Shown here: positions 21,788-34,105 of the stretch, piece by piece | Numbering within the stretch: the first letter of the stretch is position 1 | Layout of the letters: every line of letters starts with the position of its first letter | Assembly (NCBI RefSeq): GCF_003255815.1 | Contig: NC_037668.1 | Span: 90,077,451-90,141,450 of the forward strand | Length of the DNA stretch: 64,000 nt | Origin: Theropithecus gelada | Taxonomy: Eukaryota; Chordata; Mammalia; Primates; Cercopithecidae | Direction of reading: 5' to 3' | Notes under the pieces: generated by a model | What the model was told of the DNA's origin: nothing | Seen by the model: only the letters and a program-made list of their open reading frames with translations | Databases searched by the model: none | Made by a program: the position numbers and the translations under genes

Positions 21788-22076
21788 CTGGGCCCAGTGG
21801 CTCACGCCTGTAATTCCAGCATTTTGGGAGGCCGAGGCAGGCAGATCACGAGGTCAGGAGACTGAGACCATCCTGGCTAACACAATGAAACCCCGTCTCT
21901 ACTAAAAATACGAAAAATTATCCGGGCGTGGTGGCGGGCACCTGTAGTCCCAGCTACTCAGGAGGCTGAGGCAGAAGAATGGCGTGAACCTGGGAGGCGG
22001 AGCTTGCAGTGAGCTGAGATCCGGCCACTGCACTCCAGCCTGGGTGACAGAGCGAGACTCCGTCTCAAAAAAAAAA
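21788..22076 (+). mobile_element. AluYRa-like (Old World monkey)
   Basis: It carries 'gagatccggccactgc' and 'ggtggcgggcacctgtag'. The short A tail is followed by the TSD 'ggaaggagaggg', also present before the element at about 21774. Confidence 0.93.
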
Positions 22077-22640
22077 GGAAGGAGAGGGAGGTGTCGATAA
22101 CTCCAGGGTTTCAAGCCTGGGTAACTAGAGAGTGACAGGGACAACAATGAAGTTAAAAAAAAAAACCATGAGAGACAAGACATTTCAGAGTAGGATGACG
22201 GAGCTTTCAGCCTTGTGGCACATTGAGTGTGCTCAAGGAGGGGTTCACCCATAAAAAGGGGTTCATTCAGAGACAGTGGTCCAACAGATAGTTGGAAAGG
22301 TAGGCCTGGGACAAGGGAGAAACCTGAAGCTTAGAGATGTAGATTCAAGAACCATCCATTTCTGTGTGATCACCACATGGTTGGGGATGGCGGGTGGTGA
22401 GAAGCAAGAGCCAGCAGAGGAGTCTGAGGAGCACCCCTGAAGACAGTCATGCATGGGGAACAGATAAGAAGGAAGAGCCAGGGTGGGGTGCAGCTCAGAA
22501 ACCCAAAGGGGGTCAGTTTTGAGAAGACTATTCTATGGTGTCAGATGCTATGGAACTTGAAGACCGTGTGAGGCTCGGGCTTAGTTTCAACAGAGCAAGA
22601 GGCAGGCGTCAAGGGTTGACAAGATGGTTGAAGCAGCAGA
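22077..22640 (+). repeat. Ancient dispersed repeat, unnamed
   Basis: 'gtcgataactccagggtttc', 'gtcagatgctatggaacttg' and 'gtgtgaggctcgggcttag' belong to the same recurring old repeat text as the copies near 19.8, 53.6 and 55.7 kb. Confidence 0.35.
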
Positions 22641-22794
22641 TGGGCTACCCTTTGGCTATTTTCCAGTGCAATTCAGGAGAGAAAGGAACAGTAGCTCCAG
22701 GGAGGGACAAGGTGAGCTCTGAGCATGTTTGCAGGCCTAAGGGAAGAAGCTGAGGGAGAAGAATGGACTTCTAGATGCAAGACACAGGAGGTGG

Positions 22795-23370
22795 CATAGG
22801 AATCGACATTTACTCCGGGCACTGTACTAAATAAAAGATGCAACACATGTTGAATTTACTCATTACCACTCCTTAGGAGCTAGGTGCTTTTATTATTTTA
22901 TGTCATACTTTACAACGAGAAGACTAGGCAAAGAGAAGGTGCCTATAGACTGAGCCCCCTCTAAAATCTTATGTTGAAATCCTAACCCCCAATGTGATGG
23001 TATTGCTTTGGGCAGATAAAGCAGACGAATGGGGCTAATGTCCTTATAAAAAAAGTCCCGAGAGTGCTCCCTGGCCTCTTCCACCAAGTGAGGAACCCGA
23101 AGAAGACGACAGTCTATGAACCAGTGAGAGGGTTCTCCCCCAGATGTGGACTCTGCCAGCACTTGGACCCAGGACTTCCAGGCTCCAGAACTGTGGGAAG
23201 TAAAATGTATTAACATTTATGAGCCACCCAGTCTATGGTAGTTTGTAATAGCGGCCCAAATGGACTAAGACAGAGGTGAAATAGTTTATCCAGGTTAGCA
23301 GTAGGAGAATCTAAGATTTGAAGCCAAAAGCTCTGGCTTAAGAGTCCAAGGCTTTTACCCAAATGGCCAG
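22795..23370 (-). repeat. MIR SINE split by MaLR LTR
   Basis: The left half (22795-22939: 'ctccgggcactgtactaaat', 'aggagctaggtgctttta') and right half (23273-23370: 'gtttatccaggttagcag', 'caaaagctctggcttaag') make one reversed MIR when the LTR is removed. Confidence 0.7.
22940..23272 (+). mobile_element. MaLR LTR (MLT1 type)
   Basis: 'aaatcttatgttgaaatcc', 'taacccccaatgtgatgg', 'ggcaccagg'-region equivalent 'gccagcacttggacccagg', and the end 'aaatggactaagaca' define the LTR. It is a solo LTR inserted in a MIR. Confidence 0.85.
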
Positions 23371-23374
23371 TTTG

Positions 23375-23860
23375 CTAGAGTTTCTGGAGGTGGGACGGGA
23401 AGGCTTTCAAGGTTTCGCTTTGGCGAGGCAGAGGAGAGCAGAGATGGAGAAAAACAGCAAGGTGGGAACGAGGAAGTTTAAGCCACATGATCTCCATCTT
23501 CTCAGGTAGGAAGAGGCCGAGAGCTGAGACTGAGGGCTGTGTGAATGAACTTGGGAGCTTGAGAAATGTAGATGAGGTCTGCAATTCAGTGAGGATACTG
23601 GGATGAGAGGCAGCTGACACACATAGAGGATGCCAAGTAGCAGCTGAAGTCAAAGGGCACGGATTTAATGGATCCAGCAGTCCCAAGGCAGGGTCAGAGA
23701 AATGGGGCCGACAAAGGTCAAAGGAGTTGAGAGAGGGAGATTGTAGGGCACAAAGAAGGGCATGATAGTTGGCATAATAAGGAGGGACGGTATTTTCAAC
23801 ATTATGTCATCCATACCAACAAGTGCAAAGGTGAGGACAGGGCGAGCAGCCATGATGTGT
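23375..23860. repeat. Ancient dispersed repeat, unnamed
   Basis: G/A-rich text ('ctttcaaggtttcgctttgg', 'ccacatgatctccatcttc') resembles the other unnamed old repeat copies. Family and orientation not settled. Confidence 0.25.
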
Positions 23861-23969
23861 TAGAGCTGAGGTTTGCTGACCAGCCCCCGACCCAAAGACA
23901 CCTAATTACAAAGGTGCCCAAAAGCACCCACCGCCCATCCCAAACTAAGTCTTCTTGGCTCATAACTCT

Positions 23970-24610
23970 GCTGCCCAATACCGTAGCCACTAACTACATG
24001 TTAGTTAACTAACTGCTGAGCACTTGAAATGTAGCTAGTCTGAATTAAAATGCGCTGTAAGTGTAAAGTACACTTGAATTTCAAAGACTGAATATGAAAA
24101 AACAATTGTAAAATTTCTCTTTTTTTGGTACGGATCACATGGCGAAATGATAATATTTTGGATATATTGGGTTAAATAAAATATATTAAAATTAATTTCA
24201 CCTGTTTTCTTTTTATTTTCTTTAATGTACTCCTAGAAAAGTTAAAATGTATCTCAAATTATTTTTCTTTTTTTCTTTTTTTTAAGACAGGCTCTCATTC
24301 TGTCACTCAGGCTGGAGGGCAATGGCGCAATCCCAGCTCACTGTAACCTCTGCTTCCCAGGTTCAAGCGATTCTCCAGCCTCAGCCTCCCAAGTAGCTGG
24401 GACTACAGGCACACACCACCACGTCTGGTTAATTTTTGTATTTTTTGGTAGAGACAGGGTTTCAGCATGTTGGCCAGGCTGGTCTTGATCTCCTGACCTC
24501 AAGTGATCTGCCCACCTTGGCCTCCCAAAGTACTGGGATTACAGGCATGAGCCACCGCGCCCGAACCTTCAAATTCTATTTCTATTGTCAAGAGCGGGTC
24601 CGTATACCAA
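23970..24610 (+). mobile_element. hAT-like DNA transposon relic, Alu-interrupted
   Basis: 'ccactaactacatgttag', 'gagcacttgaaatgtagct' and 'attttggatatattgggtta' before the Alu, and 'attctatttctattgtcaag' after it, follow an old non-autonomous hAT-type element. Family name not certain. Confidence 0.5.
24266..24566 (-). mobile_element. AluS-like, antisense
   Basis: T-rich head, 'aagacaggctctcattctg', to 'gagccaccgcgcccgaacc'. Full length. Confidence 0.9.
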
Positions 24611-25160
24611 ATTTGGGCTAAATGAATGTTTTAGGCCCATTTAACCAAAGGAGTTAATCTGAATAGCAACAGAACTGATAAGTTTTGATTTGTTGGACAT
24701 GGGAACGGAGTGCCAGGGAGTTGTGACCTGAATTAAGAAAGAGGTCCTCACTGGGGTACCAGAAGCAGATTTTTATGAGGTGCCACTGACTGGGGCAAGA
24801 AAAGGGCCAAACATCCAAAATGAGACCAAATGTCAACAAAGCCCACAAGCCTTCCAGTGATGACAAGGGCGACCCTGGACCTGCTTCCAAGCCAGGATTC
24901 TCCCCTTCAGTGTTCTAGCTCTGCACTGGGCCTTACGTTCCCCTGCTCCTGTCTGCCCCCTCCACTGACCTCAGGTGACCTCCAAACCACCTCGCCCCAC
25001 CCTGTCCTCTTCACTTGCTCCCTCCCACCAGTCTCTTTAAGACACTAAGCCCAACAACCTCAGGCATTCCAAAAAGCCTTTCCCAACCAGCCAACACTGG
25101 GGCCGATTACCTGCCCCCTTGCCAACAGCTTCCCCTTTCAGGAGATCCCTGCCAACAATT
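24611..25160. other. Mostly unique DNA
   Basis: C/T-rich 24880-25140 ('gcctttcccaaccagccaac') may be a diverged L2. No gene seen. Confidence 0.35.
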
Positions 25161-25385
25161 AAGAAAGGAGGCAATATGATACAGCGCGACCAGTATGGCT
25201 TGTGAGCCAGGAAATCCAGATCCTAACTCAGATTTGTCCAATTTATACTGTGTGAGTTTAAGGCGTATCACAACTTCTCTGGGCCTCAGCTGCTTATCTG
25301 CTACCTACTAATACTGTCCTAAGTCTACAGACTTGCCAGAGGGTTCAATGAGATAATGGGAGTACAAGAGCTTTGCTAAAGAAGT
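25161..25385 (+). repeat. MIR SINE
   Basis: 'tgtgagccaggaaatccaga', 'tctctgggcctcagctgctt' and 'gttcaatgagataatgggag' in forward MIR order. Confidence 0.65.
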
Positions 25386-25709
25386 GATACCCAAATGAAA
25401 GGGAATATTGTAATCTAGAGAGGGAAGTAGGAGAAGAGATGTGAAAAAGGAAAAGGAGGGTGCAGGAAGGAGGTGTCACTTGCAAAGACAAGGTGTGAAT
25501 CCCCTCCGCTGTGCTAAGGGGGGCTGACCTTTGCTACGGCAGCAGGGCACCCCCACCTCCCCAAGAGCCAGCACAGGCCAAAGCCTTCCTATCAGACAAC
25601 ACCACATACCTGGCTTCAGGAATTTTCCTGCAGCTGAATAAATAAAAGTGATTCCAGGGAAAATGTCCTAAACAAAACCTGAATGCAGCTGTTAAGGAAC
25701 TGCTTGAGA

Positions 25710-26013
25710 TTTTTTTTTTTCTTTTTTGAGACGGAGTCCCGCTTTGTCATCCAGGCTGAAGTGAAATGGCATGATCTCGGCTCACTGCAACCTCTGCCTC
25801 CCGGGTTCAAGCAATTCTCCTGCTTCAGCCTCCCAAGTAGCTGGGATTACAGGCACCTGCCACCACGCCCGGCTAATTTTTTTTTGTATTTTTAGTAGAG
25901 ACGGGGTTTTGCCATGTCGGCCAGGCCGGTCTTGAACTCCTGACTTAAGGTGGTCCACCTGCCTCAGCCTCCCAAAGTGCTGGGCGTACAGGTGTGAGCC
26001 ACCGTGCCCGGCC
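25710..26013 (-). mobile_element. AluS-like, antisense
   Basis: Poly(T)/'gagacggagtcccgctttg' to 'gagccaccgtgcccggcc'. The TSD 'ctgcttgagatttt' is present on both sides (25701 and 26014). Confidence 0.93.
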
Positions 26014-26383
26014 CTGCTTGAGATTTTAATGTTACACAGCATTGAAAGGAGTATTTTAAGCTCCATTGTGAAAGTTACAACTCATCCAAGGTTCACTGGC
26101 CCTCTGAACCCTCCTGCAACGTGGTGAAGGAAGGAAAATGCACAATCCAAAGAATGGAAGATGTTAAGCAGGGGTTGATTTCTCTTGACGCTGCAATGGG
26201 CTCTGATAACCCAGTACCCGAAAAGCTGCTTTGGACACATTCACATTTTGTTCAACCCTCAGCAGAACCTTTGAAGGAAAGAATTATTATCTCCACTTAA
26301 TAGAATTGGCAGTAGAGGTTTGGAGGGGCCCAGTGGGGATTCAGGACTAGCTCTTTCTATCTGATAGTGTTTCCCATTACAGA

Positions 26384-26691
26384 CTCTCTCTCTCTCTTTT
26401 TTTAAGACAAGGTCCCGTTCTGCAGCCCAGGCTGGAGTTGCAGTGGTGCCATCATGGCTCACTGTGGCCTCAAACTCCTGGCCTCAAGCAATCCTTCTGG
26501 CTCAGCCTCCTAAGTAGCTGGGACTACAGGCATGTGCCACCATGCCTGGCTAATTTTTATTTTAATGTTTTGTAGAGACAGGGGTTTCACTATGTTGCCC
26601 AGGCTGGTTTCAAACTGCTGGCCTCAAGCGATCCTCCTGCCTCAGCCTCTGAAAGCACTGGGATTACAGGCGTCAGTCACTGCACCCAGAC
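26384..26691 (-). mobile_element. AluJ-like, antisense
   Basis: A (TC)n/T head at 26384-26402, 'aagacaaggtcccgttctg', to 'cgtcagtcactgcacccaga'. Diverged, full length. Confidence 0.88.
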
Positions 26692-26699
26692 CACAGATT

Positions 26700-27600
26700 T
26701 TCTTTACTCAGACCCAGACATAATATAATGACTTGCAATATGTTCAAGATGGAGTATGAGGGGAAAAAACAGCAGGACAATTGGTAAGCTCCATATTTAT
26801 TTAAAAAACTTTCTATCCAAATATATCTGGATATGTATCTAGCTCTACGTAAGAATATGTAGTTATATATCATATATATATATAGTGCCAAACTAGATCA
26901 ATTTCCTCCAAACTGGTCCATATGCTCTAACCACCAGTTCTTGACAGTTTATAGTTTTTGGCTTTATCTGCTTCCATATTATTTTATTTTTATTATCATT
27001 ATTTTTTAGACAGGGTCTCTATCCCTGTTGCCCAGGCAGAGGTGCAGTGGCATGATCATAGCTCATTGCCTCTATATATTTCTCAATGTTTGCTGCTAAC
27101 TAGTATGATATTTATAATGATTTTTAATAAAAAATTTCCCAATAGTGTTCACAGAGCCTTTCAAATTGTAAAGGCCACCCCCTCCAATATACACATCATT
27201 TGGAGGAATAGTAATATAATATAATACAACATGATAATACTTCCTTTTCCTCTCCTCCTTTTCCAAATTATTCCTAAAAATTCTCTTTCTATTAGTTTCT
27301 GTACCAATTAAACACACGAACACATACACACATTTCACCCTGTCCTTTTTTTAAGTTTAAAAGGTTAATAAAGTAAGGTAGTAAACATCTTACAGTGCAA
27401 TAAATATTTGCCAAGGATGGGTGTTTTGGTGTCATCCCCAGTAGAGATGCCAGACACCGTAGCTGAGAGCAAACGGGCCCACCCATCATTCCATCCTTCC
27501 AGATGTCCTGGCCTCACCTTCACTTCCTCCAGGTTCCTTCCCAGGCCATCATGCAGGAAGCATCCCATTTGCCCCACCTAACTGCTTCTCAACCCACAAT
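26700..27600. other. AT-rich DNA with an Alu scrap
   Basis: 26998-27076 is a short antisense Alu fragment ('gacagggtctctatccctg' to 'gatcatagctcattgcctc'). A (TA)n run lies near 26868-26884. The rest is unassigned. Confidence 0.55.
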
Positions 27601-27614
27601 CAAAATTTTCCTGA

Positions 27615-27914
27615 GGAGCAGGGCACGGTGGCTCACACCTGTAATCTCAGCACTTTGGGAGGCTGAGACAGGTAGATCACAAGGTCAGGAGTTCCAGACC
27701 AGCCTGGCCAACATGGTGAAACCCTGTCCCACTAAAAATACAAAAATTAGCCAGACGTCGTGGTGCACACCTGCAGTCCCAGCTACTTGGGAGGGAGGCT
27801 GAGGTAGGAGAATGGCTTGAATCCGAGAGGCAGGGGTTGCAGTGAGCTGAGATCACAGCACTGCACTCCAGCCTGGGTGACAAAAAGAGACTCTGCAAAA
27901 AAAAAAAAAAAAAA
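27615..27914 (+). mobile_element. AluS-like
   Basis: 'gggcacggtggctcacacct' to an 18-base A tail. The imperfect TSD 'aaattttcctgag'/'gaaaattcctgatgag' brackets it. Confidence 0.9.
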
Positions 27915-29439
27915 GAAAATTCCTGATGAGTAGTTAAAATTCATTTCCTAATCTGATAAAGGGACTATAATGTGAATAGTTTAGAATTTCCTTTCTCCTC
28001 CCCTGTAACGCATTAACATTCTGAGAACATTGTAATAACTCCACAGTAAGCTTATGGCAGAGATTTTGAACAAGCCAATTGGCTGTGGGACCTCAGCCAT
28101 CACCTGAAGGTCCACTGCTCACCTTCCAGCCAGGTGTGGCCATGGTGGGAATGACTCAAGGCTAGTGTTGCCAGACCTGATTTTTTTTTTTTTCAAAAGA
28201 AGCTAGACATGTGGATTTATGTAAAATCTGATTTTTAAATGTTGACTGAATTCTTCTTTTTTAAAAAATGCTATGCAGGTCAAACAAAACCCAAATGCAA
28301 GCCAAATGCCACCCATGTGCCTGCCAGCTAGGCCCTGAAGGCCATCTCAGCATACCTCTCTAGCCTCATCTCCAATTCCTCTGCCCCTCACAAATGCCAC
28401 TCACACCCCACCGCCTGCCTTAACGCCCCTGTGCCTTTGCTTACCACGTACCTACCCTGTAGGATGCCCTTTTTTGTCTTCTGTATCAGACTGGCAGGTG
28501 GCAGGTTGCAGCTTGGCCTCTGCGCCCCAGCAACCAGCATTCACCTCTGCCTTGCTCCTGGTCTCTAGCGCCCCAGGGAAAAGCGTTTTCTGCATGATTC
28601 AGGCTCTGCTTTGGAAGGATAACTACAGTTATGATGGATGACGGTGGGGACCCGCCCTCCCCAGGGGCTAACAGGAAAGCCAGCTGGAGAGGCTCACACA
28701 GGCGCCTGCATGGAGAGGGGCCTGATGACACTCCTATTGCCCAGGGGCGCTGCCTGGCCAGAAAATGCACCTTCTGCAGTCAGGACAAAGGCAGGGATGG
28801 GAGGATCCTCTAGAGAGCCCTGAAGTGAGGCTGTGCTGGTTGCTAGAAAACTCCTGAGCAGCTGCACCCCCCGCCCCTCCTCACTCACCAGCCAGAAGCC
28901 TGGGCCAGGAGCTCCTGCTCCTGGTCTCTCTCCTGATCCAGCCTGGAGAGAACTATCCTGGTCTCAGGAGGAATCACAGGGAATCTAGCCAGGCTGACGT
29001 TCTCAAAAGCCCAGCCGCCCTCTCAAAGGAGCAGTTTCCAGCACCCACTAACACTCACCCCAAGAACGGAGGGTTAAGGAAAACTCTGGTTTCCTCCTAC
29101 CACCACCACAACCACCACTACCAAAGTCAAGCCCGGGAGGGAACACCGAGGGCACCTCTCCCCAGGGAACTCAGCACCTCAGGTAACTTGTCTAGAAGGC
29201 AATGACCTGGGAAAAAGGTCACAGGCCCCAAACCCTCGCAGAGCAAAGCAGATTCCTAAGTCCCCTCCCACCTAGACTTGGAATCTAAGCAGCTGGGGTG
29301 GAGGAGCAGGGGCCCCTGACTTCCAATTCTCCTGCATCTTTTTCCTCCATCTCCTCCCTTAGGGACCCTCCCAGAACCTCCCTTGGGGCTCCCAGGGGCT
29401 TTCAATCCTCACCTCCAGGATAACACGAAGAATACCAGG
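27915..29439. other. GC-moderate unique DNA with probable L2 relic
   Basis: 28290-28480 ('cctctgcccctcacaaatgc', 'gcctttgcttaccacg') looks L2-like. 28490-29430 is repeat-free to my eye and somewhat GC-rich. I find no exon flanked by convincing splice sites. A CCA-rich run lies at about 29095-29122. Confidence 0.4.
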
Positions 29440-29798
29440 TGTTTAGCCTGTCTGGGCTGCTGTCACAAACTACCGCAGGGTGGGTGGCTTCCCAACAACA
29501 GATGTGTATATGTCTCACCATTCTGGAGGCTGGGAGAACACCATTAGCGTGCCAGCATGGCTGGGTTCTAAGGGGGGGGGTCCCTCTTCCAGCTTGCAGA
29601 CTGCTGGCATCTGGAGTGTCCTTATGTGCAGAAGGGTTGACAGAGCTCTCTCTTATAAGGGCACTATCCCATTTGTGAAGGCTCTACCTTAATGACCTAA
29701 ATTACCTCCCGAAGATTCCATGTCCTAATACCATCACATTGGGGATTAGGACATCAACATATGAATTCTGGGAGGACACCAGCTTTCAGACCACAGCA
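29440..29798 (-). mobile_element. MaLR solo LTR, antisense, perfect TSD
   Basis: Starts 'tgtttagcctgtctgggctg' and ends 'cagaccacagca', the reversed MaLR LTR. The 5-bp TSD CCAGG is exact (29435-29439 and 29799-29803). 'cctaataccatcacattgg' and 'catatgaattctgggaggac' are typical reversed text. A G9 run lies at about 29572-29580. Confidence 0.88.
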
Positions 29799-30001
29799 CC
29801 AGGCTCTCATTGAGAGCCCAGGGCAGGCCTGGCAGCATCCACAGGCACTTTAGCTCAGTAAATCCTTGACACGCCAGTGAGGTAGGATCTTTTAACCTAT
29901 TTTAAAGGCAAGAAAGTTAACTTCAAACTCACTTTATAATTAGAAAGGAAAAAGAAATGTTCAACTGAAAGAAGACTACATTACTTAATTTTTTTAAAAA
30001 G

Positions 30002-30028
30002 TTAATAATAATAATAATAATAATAACT
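30002..30028 (+). repeat. (AAT)n microsatellite
   Basis: Eight or so AAT/ATA units in an otherwise AT-rich context. Confidence 0.85.
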
Positions 30029-30069
30029 AATAAGAACCAGGACTTCAGCTAGGGAATCTCAGGGGGAAA

Positions 30070-30250
30070 AAAAAGCTAATTTTATTAACTAGTTATTATG
30101 TGCCAAGGGCTTTAAGTGCACTATCTCATTTCATCCTTGGGTAACCCTATAATACAATCTTTTTTGTTCCCATTTTACAGATAGGAAGCTGAGGATAGGG
30201 CAGCGATGTGACTTAGCCAAGGCCCAGGGAATTCCACTCTTCCACAGACC
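30070..30250 (-). repeat. MIR SINE
   Basis: 'tattatgtgccaagggcttt', 'cccattttacagataggaag' and 'gtgacttagccaaggccc' in reversed MIR order. Confidence 0.8.
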
Positions 30251-31345
30251 GCACCGCGATGGGCTAACAGGTTCTCCTTCCAGTTAACACATCTGCATTT
30301 TAACAAGAGCTGCCTGGAGAAGACAAAGTAGTCCAAAGCAATGGCTCAAAAGCTGGGAATTTCTCTGCCAGTGGGCAGAGCTCTCAAGGCAGGAGCCTTT
30401 TGGCACCACCAGGCATCACCCGAAGGTGGCCATCCACGGGCCTGGCTGACACAGGGCTCCATTCAGCAGTCAGCAAAGCCAAGGCACATGGGGGTAGAAT
30501 GAAGGAGAAGAGGATTAGGTCAGGGAAGGCCAGGCCCAGGGAAGGCCAGCCCCATGGCAGGCACAAGAGCAAGGCAAGCAAGCACCTGAAGAAGAATGTG
30601 CTCCTCCCCTGTCCCCTTGCCCCAAATATCAGCCACTTAACAATGTGGAATCATGAGTTCCAGGGTAGGGTAGCAAACTGGAGCAAAAGTCCTCGTTCAG
30701 CTCAGTCACTCAATCCCCTTGCAATCCAGGGCCTGCCACTGCCCTCGCTGGTTCGCTCCTCAGTTGTAAGACAAGGGGGACGATCTAGGTAAGCGGTAAG
30801 GTTTCTTCCACCTTCAACTAATGCAAATCTGCATAGGAGCCTAGTGCATCTGGCACTTGGAGCAGCAGCATTAATGGCCAAGGTGGGAGGCAGGGAGGAC
30901 TGGAGAGAGAGGGAGAAAGCAGCAGGGGCCAAAGAAAGGTGAGAGACAAGCTCTAGGTGACAGAGACCAGAATAGGGGTCTGGGGGATTGGGGTGCCAAG
31001 AATGGGCAAAGGGTCCCTGAAACAGGGAATGAAGGAGACAATTAATTTGCTTTTATCAAGGTTCTACTGAGAAGGACTCCATGACAGATGCGGCACTGGG
31101 CACTGGGAAGGAGAGAGGGAGCTTCTATCCAGAGGGACAGCCACACACAGCAACAGCAGTGAGCTTTTCACAAGGCCAGAGCCAGGTACTATGATGAGTA
31201 GTGCCTGCTGCTCACATTGGAGAGAAATCAGGGAAGTCTTCCTACAGGAGCTCACCTGAGAAGATGGGGGCAATTTCACCCAGTCTAAGTCTAGTTCCTC
31301 CCACCCAAATGGAAAGAAGTATCCAAAATGGTGCTGAAGCACTAG
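30251..31345. other. Unique DNA, no gene recognised
   Basis: No repeat or RNA gene supported. The frame 30400-30792 (+, 130 codons) is Lys/Arg/Gly-rich and unassigned. No splice or promoter support was found. Confidence 0.4.
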
Positions 31346-31485
31346 CAGGAGAATAGGTAAATTTAGGGAAGCATCATTATCTCCATGTCACAAATATGAA
31401 AACTGAGGTTCAGCATGGTCACAGCCAGGTAGCAGAGCTGGCATTAGAACCCATTCTGCCTGACTCCACAGTTTTTGCTTGTAAT
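31346..31485 (-). repeat. MIR SINE relic
   Basis: 'catcattatctccatgtcac', 'gaaaactgaggttcagcatg' and 'gagctggcattagaaccc' in reversed MIR order. Confidence 0.7.
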
Positions 31486-31689
31486 TTCTACTCTGTCATC
31501 ACTCCTGCAGACCGTGTGCCTGTGAGTGGGTTAAGGGTGGGAGGGGAAGGGAAGTGGCCTGAGAATAGGCAAAGGCCAGAGAGATGGATTGGGGAAGATG
31601 AGGATGGATAGCAGGCACTTTCCTACCAAAACAATATGGCAGCCAGAGCTTTCCCAAACACACTCTTCCCGGTTGCCTGTAGTAGGTTT

Positions 31690-31930
31690 CAAGAACAAGT
31701 TTCTAGAATCAGGGAGATCCAGGCTGAGCTCCTGGTTCCACCACTTGATATCTTGGGTACCCTAGAGCAAGTGTTTAACCTCTTAGAGCTTCACTTTGCT
31801 CACCAATACAACGGGAATGGTAACAGTCATAGCTTATTGAGTAGTGGGTAAAGATGAAACAACTGCTATATTCAAAGGTCTTGGCGCGGTGTCTGGCACA
31901 AGTTCGATAAAAGGTAGCAAAAAAACACAA
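31690..31930 (+). repeat. MIR SINE
   Basis: 'gagctcctggttccaccact', 'ctcttagagcttcactttgc' and 'cggtgtctggcacaagttcg' in forward MIR order. Confidence 0.75.
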
Positions 31931-31959
31931 CCACTACTCTAATAAATATTGCTCCAGTA

Positions 31960-32110
31960 GACTCTCCTGTTTCCTGGCTTCCTCCTCAGAATCAACATGG
32001 GGCCAGTCCTCCACATCCTCCCTTCTCCTCCTTTGCATACCCTCCATTTCAGAACCCACTTCAAAGCTACTTCTTCACCGGCTTCATCTCCTTCCTAGGA
32101 TTCTAGTTTG
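31960..32110 (+). repeat. L2 LINE relic
   Basis: 'catttcagaacccacttcaa' and 'agctacttcttcaccggc' resemble the pre-terminal part of L2. Diverged. Confidence 0.35.
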
Positions 32111-32483
32111 CACTGGATCAAGGGATTCAACAAACTCCTTAACCTCCCAGGATCATCACTGTGAGCTAAGTGGTTGTTCCAGTAGATTGCTTTGCATGGG
32201 ATTAACCAAGCAGTCAGCTCAGGGGCTGGTGGGTTTGTGGGCTGATAGAATTACCTGATGAGTCACCCGTGTGTGCCTGCAATTTGTAAATTGACCTCTA
32301 GATAACATCAAAGCCTTCTACCCAAACCACAAATTCTGTGATTTTGCAAATTTGCCAACAATTAAATAAAATTTACTACTGCTCAACAATGTCTTCCACT
32401 AATTAGACAGTGATAGATGAGTATATAAAAAGTCAGGGTGAGGGAGGGTAGGAAATTGGGGATAAAGCTTACTGACTTCCTGT

Positions 32484-32969
32484 CAGGGGGTCTTAACCTT
32501 TTTTATGCCTTCATCCCTTTGGCAGACTGGTGAAGCCTATGGACTCTTTCTCAGAACATCTAAAAATGCATAAAATAAAATGCATAGCTTGACTACAAAG
32601 AAAACCAATAATATTGAAATATATTAAAATTTTTAAAATTGTGTAATGTAATATATTCTTCTTTATTAATGCATTAAATAATAAGCTCTGGCAGCGGGTA
32701 TAGTAACTACTATAAATACAAAGCCATCAGGGACATAAATAATATTTCAAGGTATCTGTAGCAGCTAAAATGTAACATGAAAATATCTGTAATTTCTGTT
32801 GGTGACAATGTCACAAGGACGGCAAATACACTGGATTGTTGCCTACATTCATAATATAAGAAAATCCTAAATCAAGATGCTCTTTTTTTTCCCTACCCAA
32901 GTTTACAGACTCCTCTGAATTCTATACATGAACCCCTTGGGGCTCTTGACCCTAAGTTAAGAAACTCTG
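32484..32969. mobile_element. hAT-like DNA element with inverted ends
   Basis: The left end 'cagggggtcttaacct' mirrors the right end 'aagttaagaaactctg'. Just inside the right end, 'catgaaccccttggggctc' parallels the left flank ('ggcagactggtgaagcct'). About 490 bp and AT-rich inside, with no coding frame, so a non-autonomous relic. Confidence 0.6.
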
Positions 32970-33455
32970 TTATATCCTTTATGGCTCAGTAAGTATTTGT
33001 ACTGGGCATATTTCTGAATTCCAGCTCACCCTTATCTCCTTCTTGAAGAATCTCCACCCACACCCTTTCTGTCTCAAAAGTTCTTCACATAGGACTCTCT
33101 TTTGCCTGTCCCTCTCATCCAACTGGCCCAGGGAGGACCCCTGCCTCAGTGGCATCCCATGCCCTGGTTGCCTGGCACCTGCCAAGACACAGCCTGGAGA
33201 GAAAGCCTCACTTCCAGAGAACCAGCTCAGACATAAGGATGCTCTGTGGAACTTGAAGCCAGCAAAAAAGAGAGCTTCATGCAATCATAGGGCAAGGGGT
33301 GGGTTGGCAGGTGCTGTGTTAATCCACGGCACTTACAGTGTAGGCCAGTGGCCAGTTGTACTGGTGGAATGACCTTGAACTCAAAATCCTCTCCACGGCA
33401 TCAACTGCCTCAAGAATGCTTGGCCTCCTTCCAGACCTGTGCTTAGACATCAATA
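32970..33455. other. Unique DNA, no gene recognised
   Basis: Nothing assigned. Opposing frames at 32979-33284 (-) and 33043-33372 (+) are not supported as exons. Confidence 0.4.
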
Positions 33456-33793
33456 CAGTGGTCCCCGCAAACCCCTGTTATCTGCAGCTTCGCTTTCTGA
33501 AGTTTCAGTTACCTATGGTTAATCAAGGTCCAAAAATATTAAGATATTTTGAGAGAGAGAGAGAGAGAGAAAGACCATATTCACATAGTTTTTATTACAG
33601 TATTATTGCTATAATTATTGTCTTTTGTCATTGTTGTTAATCTCTTACTTTGCTAATTTATAAATTAAACTTTATCATAGGTATGTACGCATAGGAAAAA
33701 TCATAGTATATGTAGGATTCAGTACTATCCATGGTTTTAGGCATCCACGGAGGGTCCTGGAACGTATCTCCCATGGGGAAAAGGGTACTACTG
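33456..33793. mobile_element. Tigger-type DNA transposon, internally deleted
   Basis: The terminal inverted repeats are 'cagtggtccccgcaaacc' on the left and 'ggaaaagggtactactg' on the right, with TA just before the left end. Subterminal 'gaagtttcagttacctatgg' and 'actatccatggttttaggca' are inverted-repeat partners. The pogo-type transposase is missing. Confidence 0.78.
33551..33572 (+). repeat. (GA)n microsatellite
   Basis: About 11 GA units inside the Tigger element. Confidence 0.9.
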
Positions 33794-34105
33794 AACTGCA
33801 TTATATGGCTTCTCACTCTCTTCCTATAACCACAACTCAAGGCAGTCTCTGTTTTCTCTGTCACAAGAGCCCCAGGTCAGCACCATTTTATTAATATAGA
33901 CAAAGAAGCTGAAGTTTAGTAAACTTGAATAATTTTCTCAGGCTCACGGGGATAATAAACGGTGAAGCCATTTTCCCTTTCTTTCCCTCTCATTCCCAAA
34001 CACCCTATTATGGAGGGACAGGTGGGTAACGCCTTTTATTATTATTTTTTATTTCAAATCACACAAATGATCCATGAAAATAATCTCTTAAAAATTCAAA
34101 CATTA

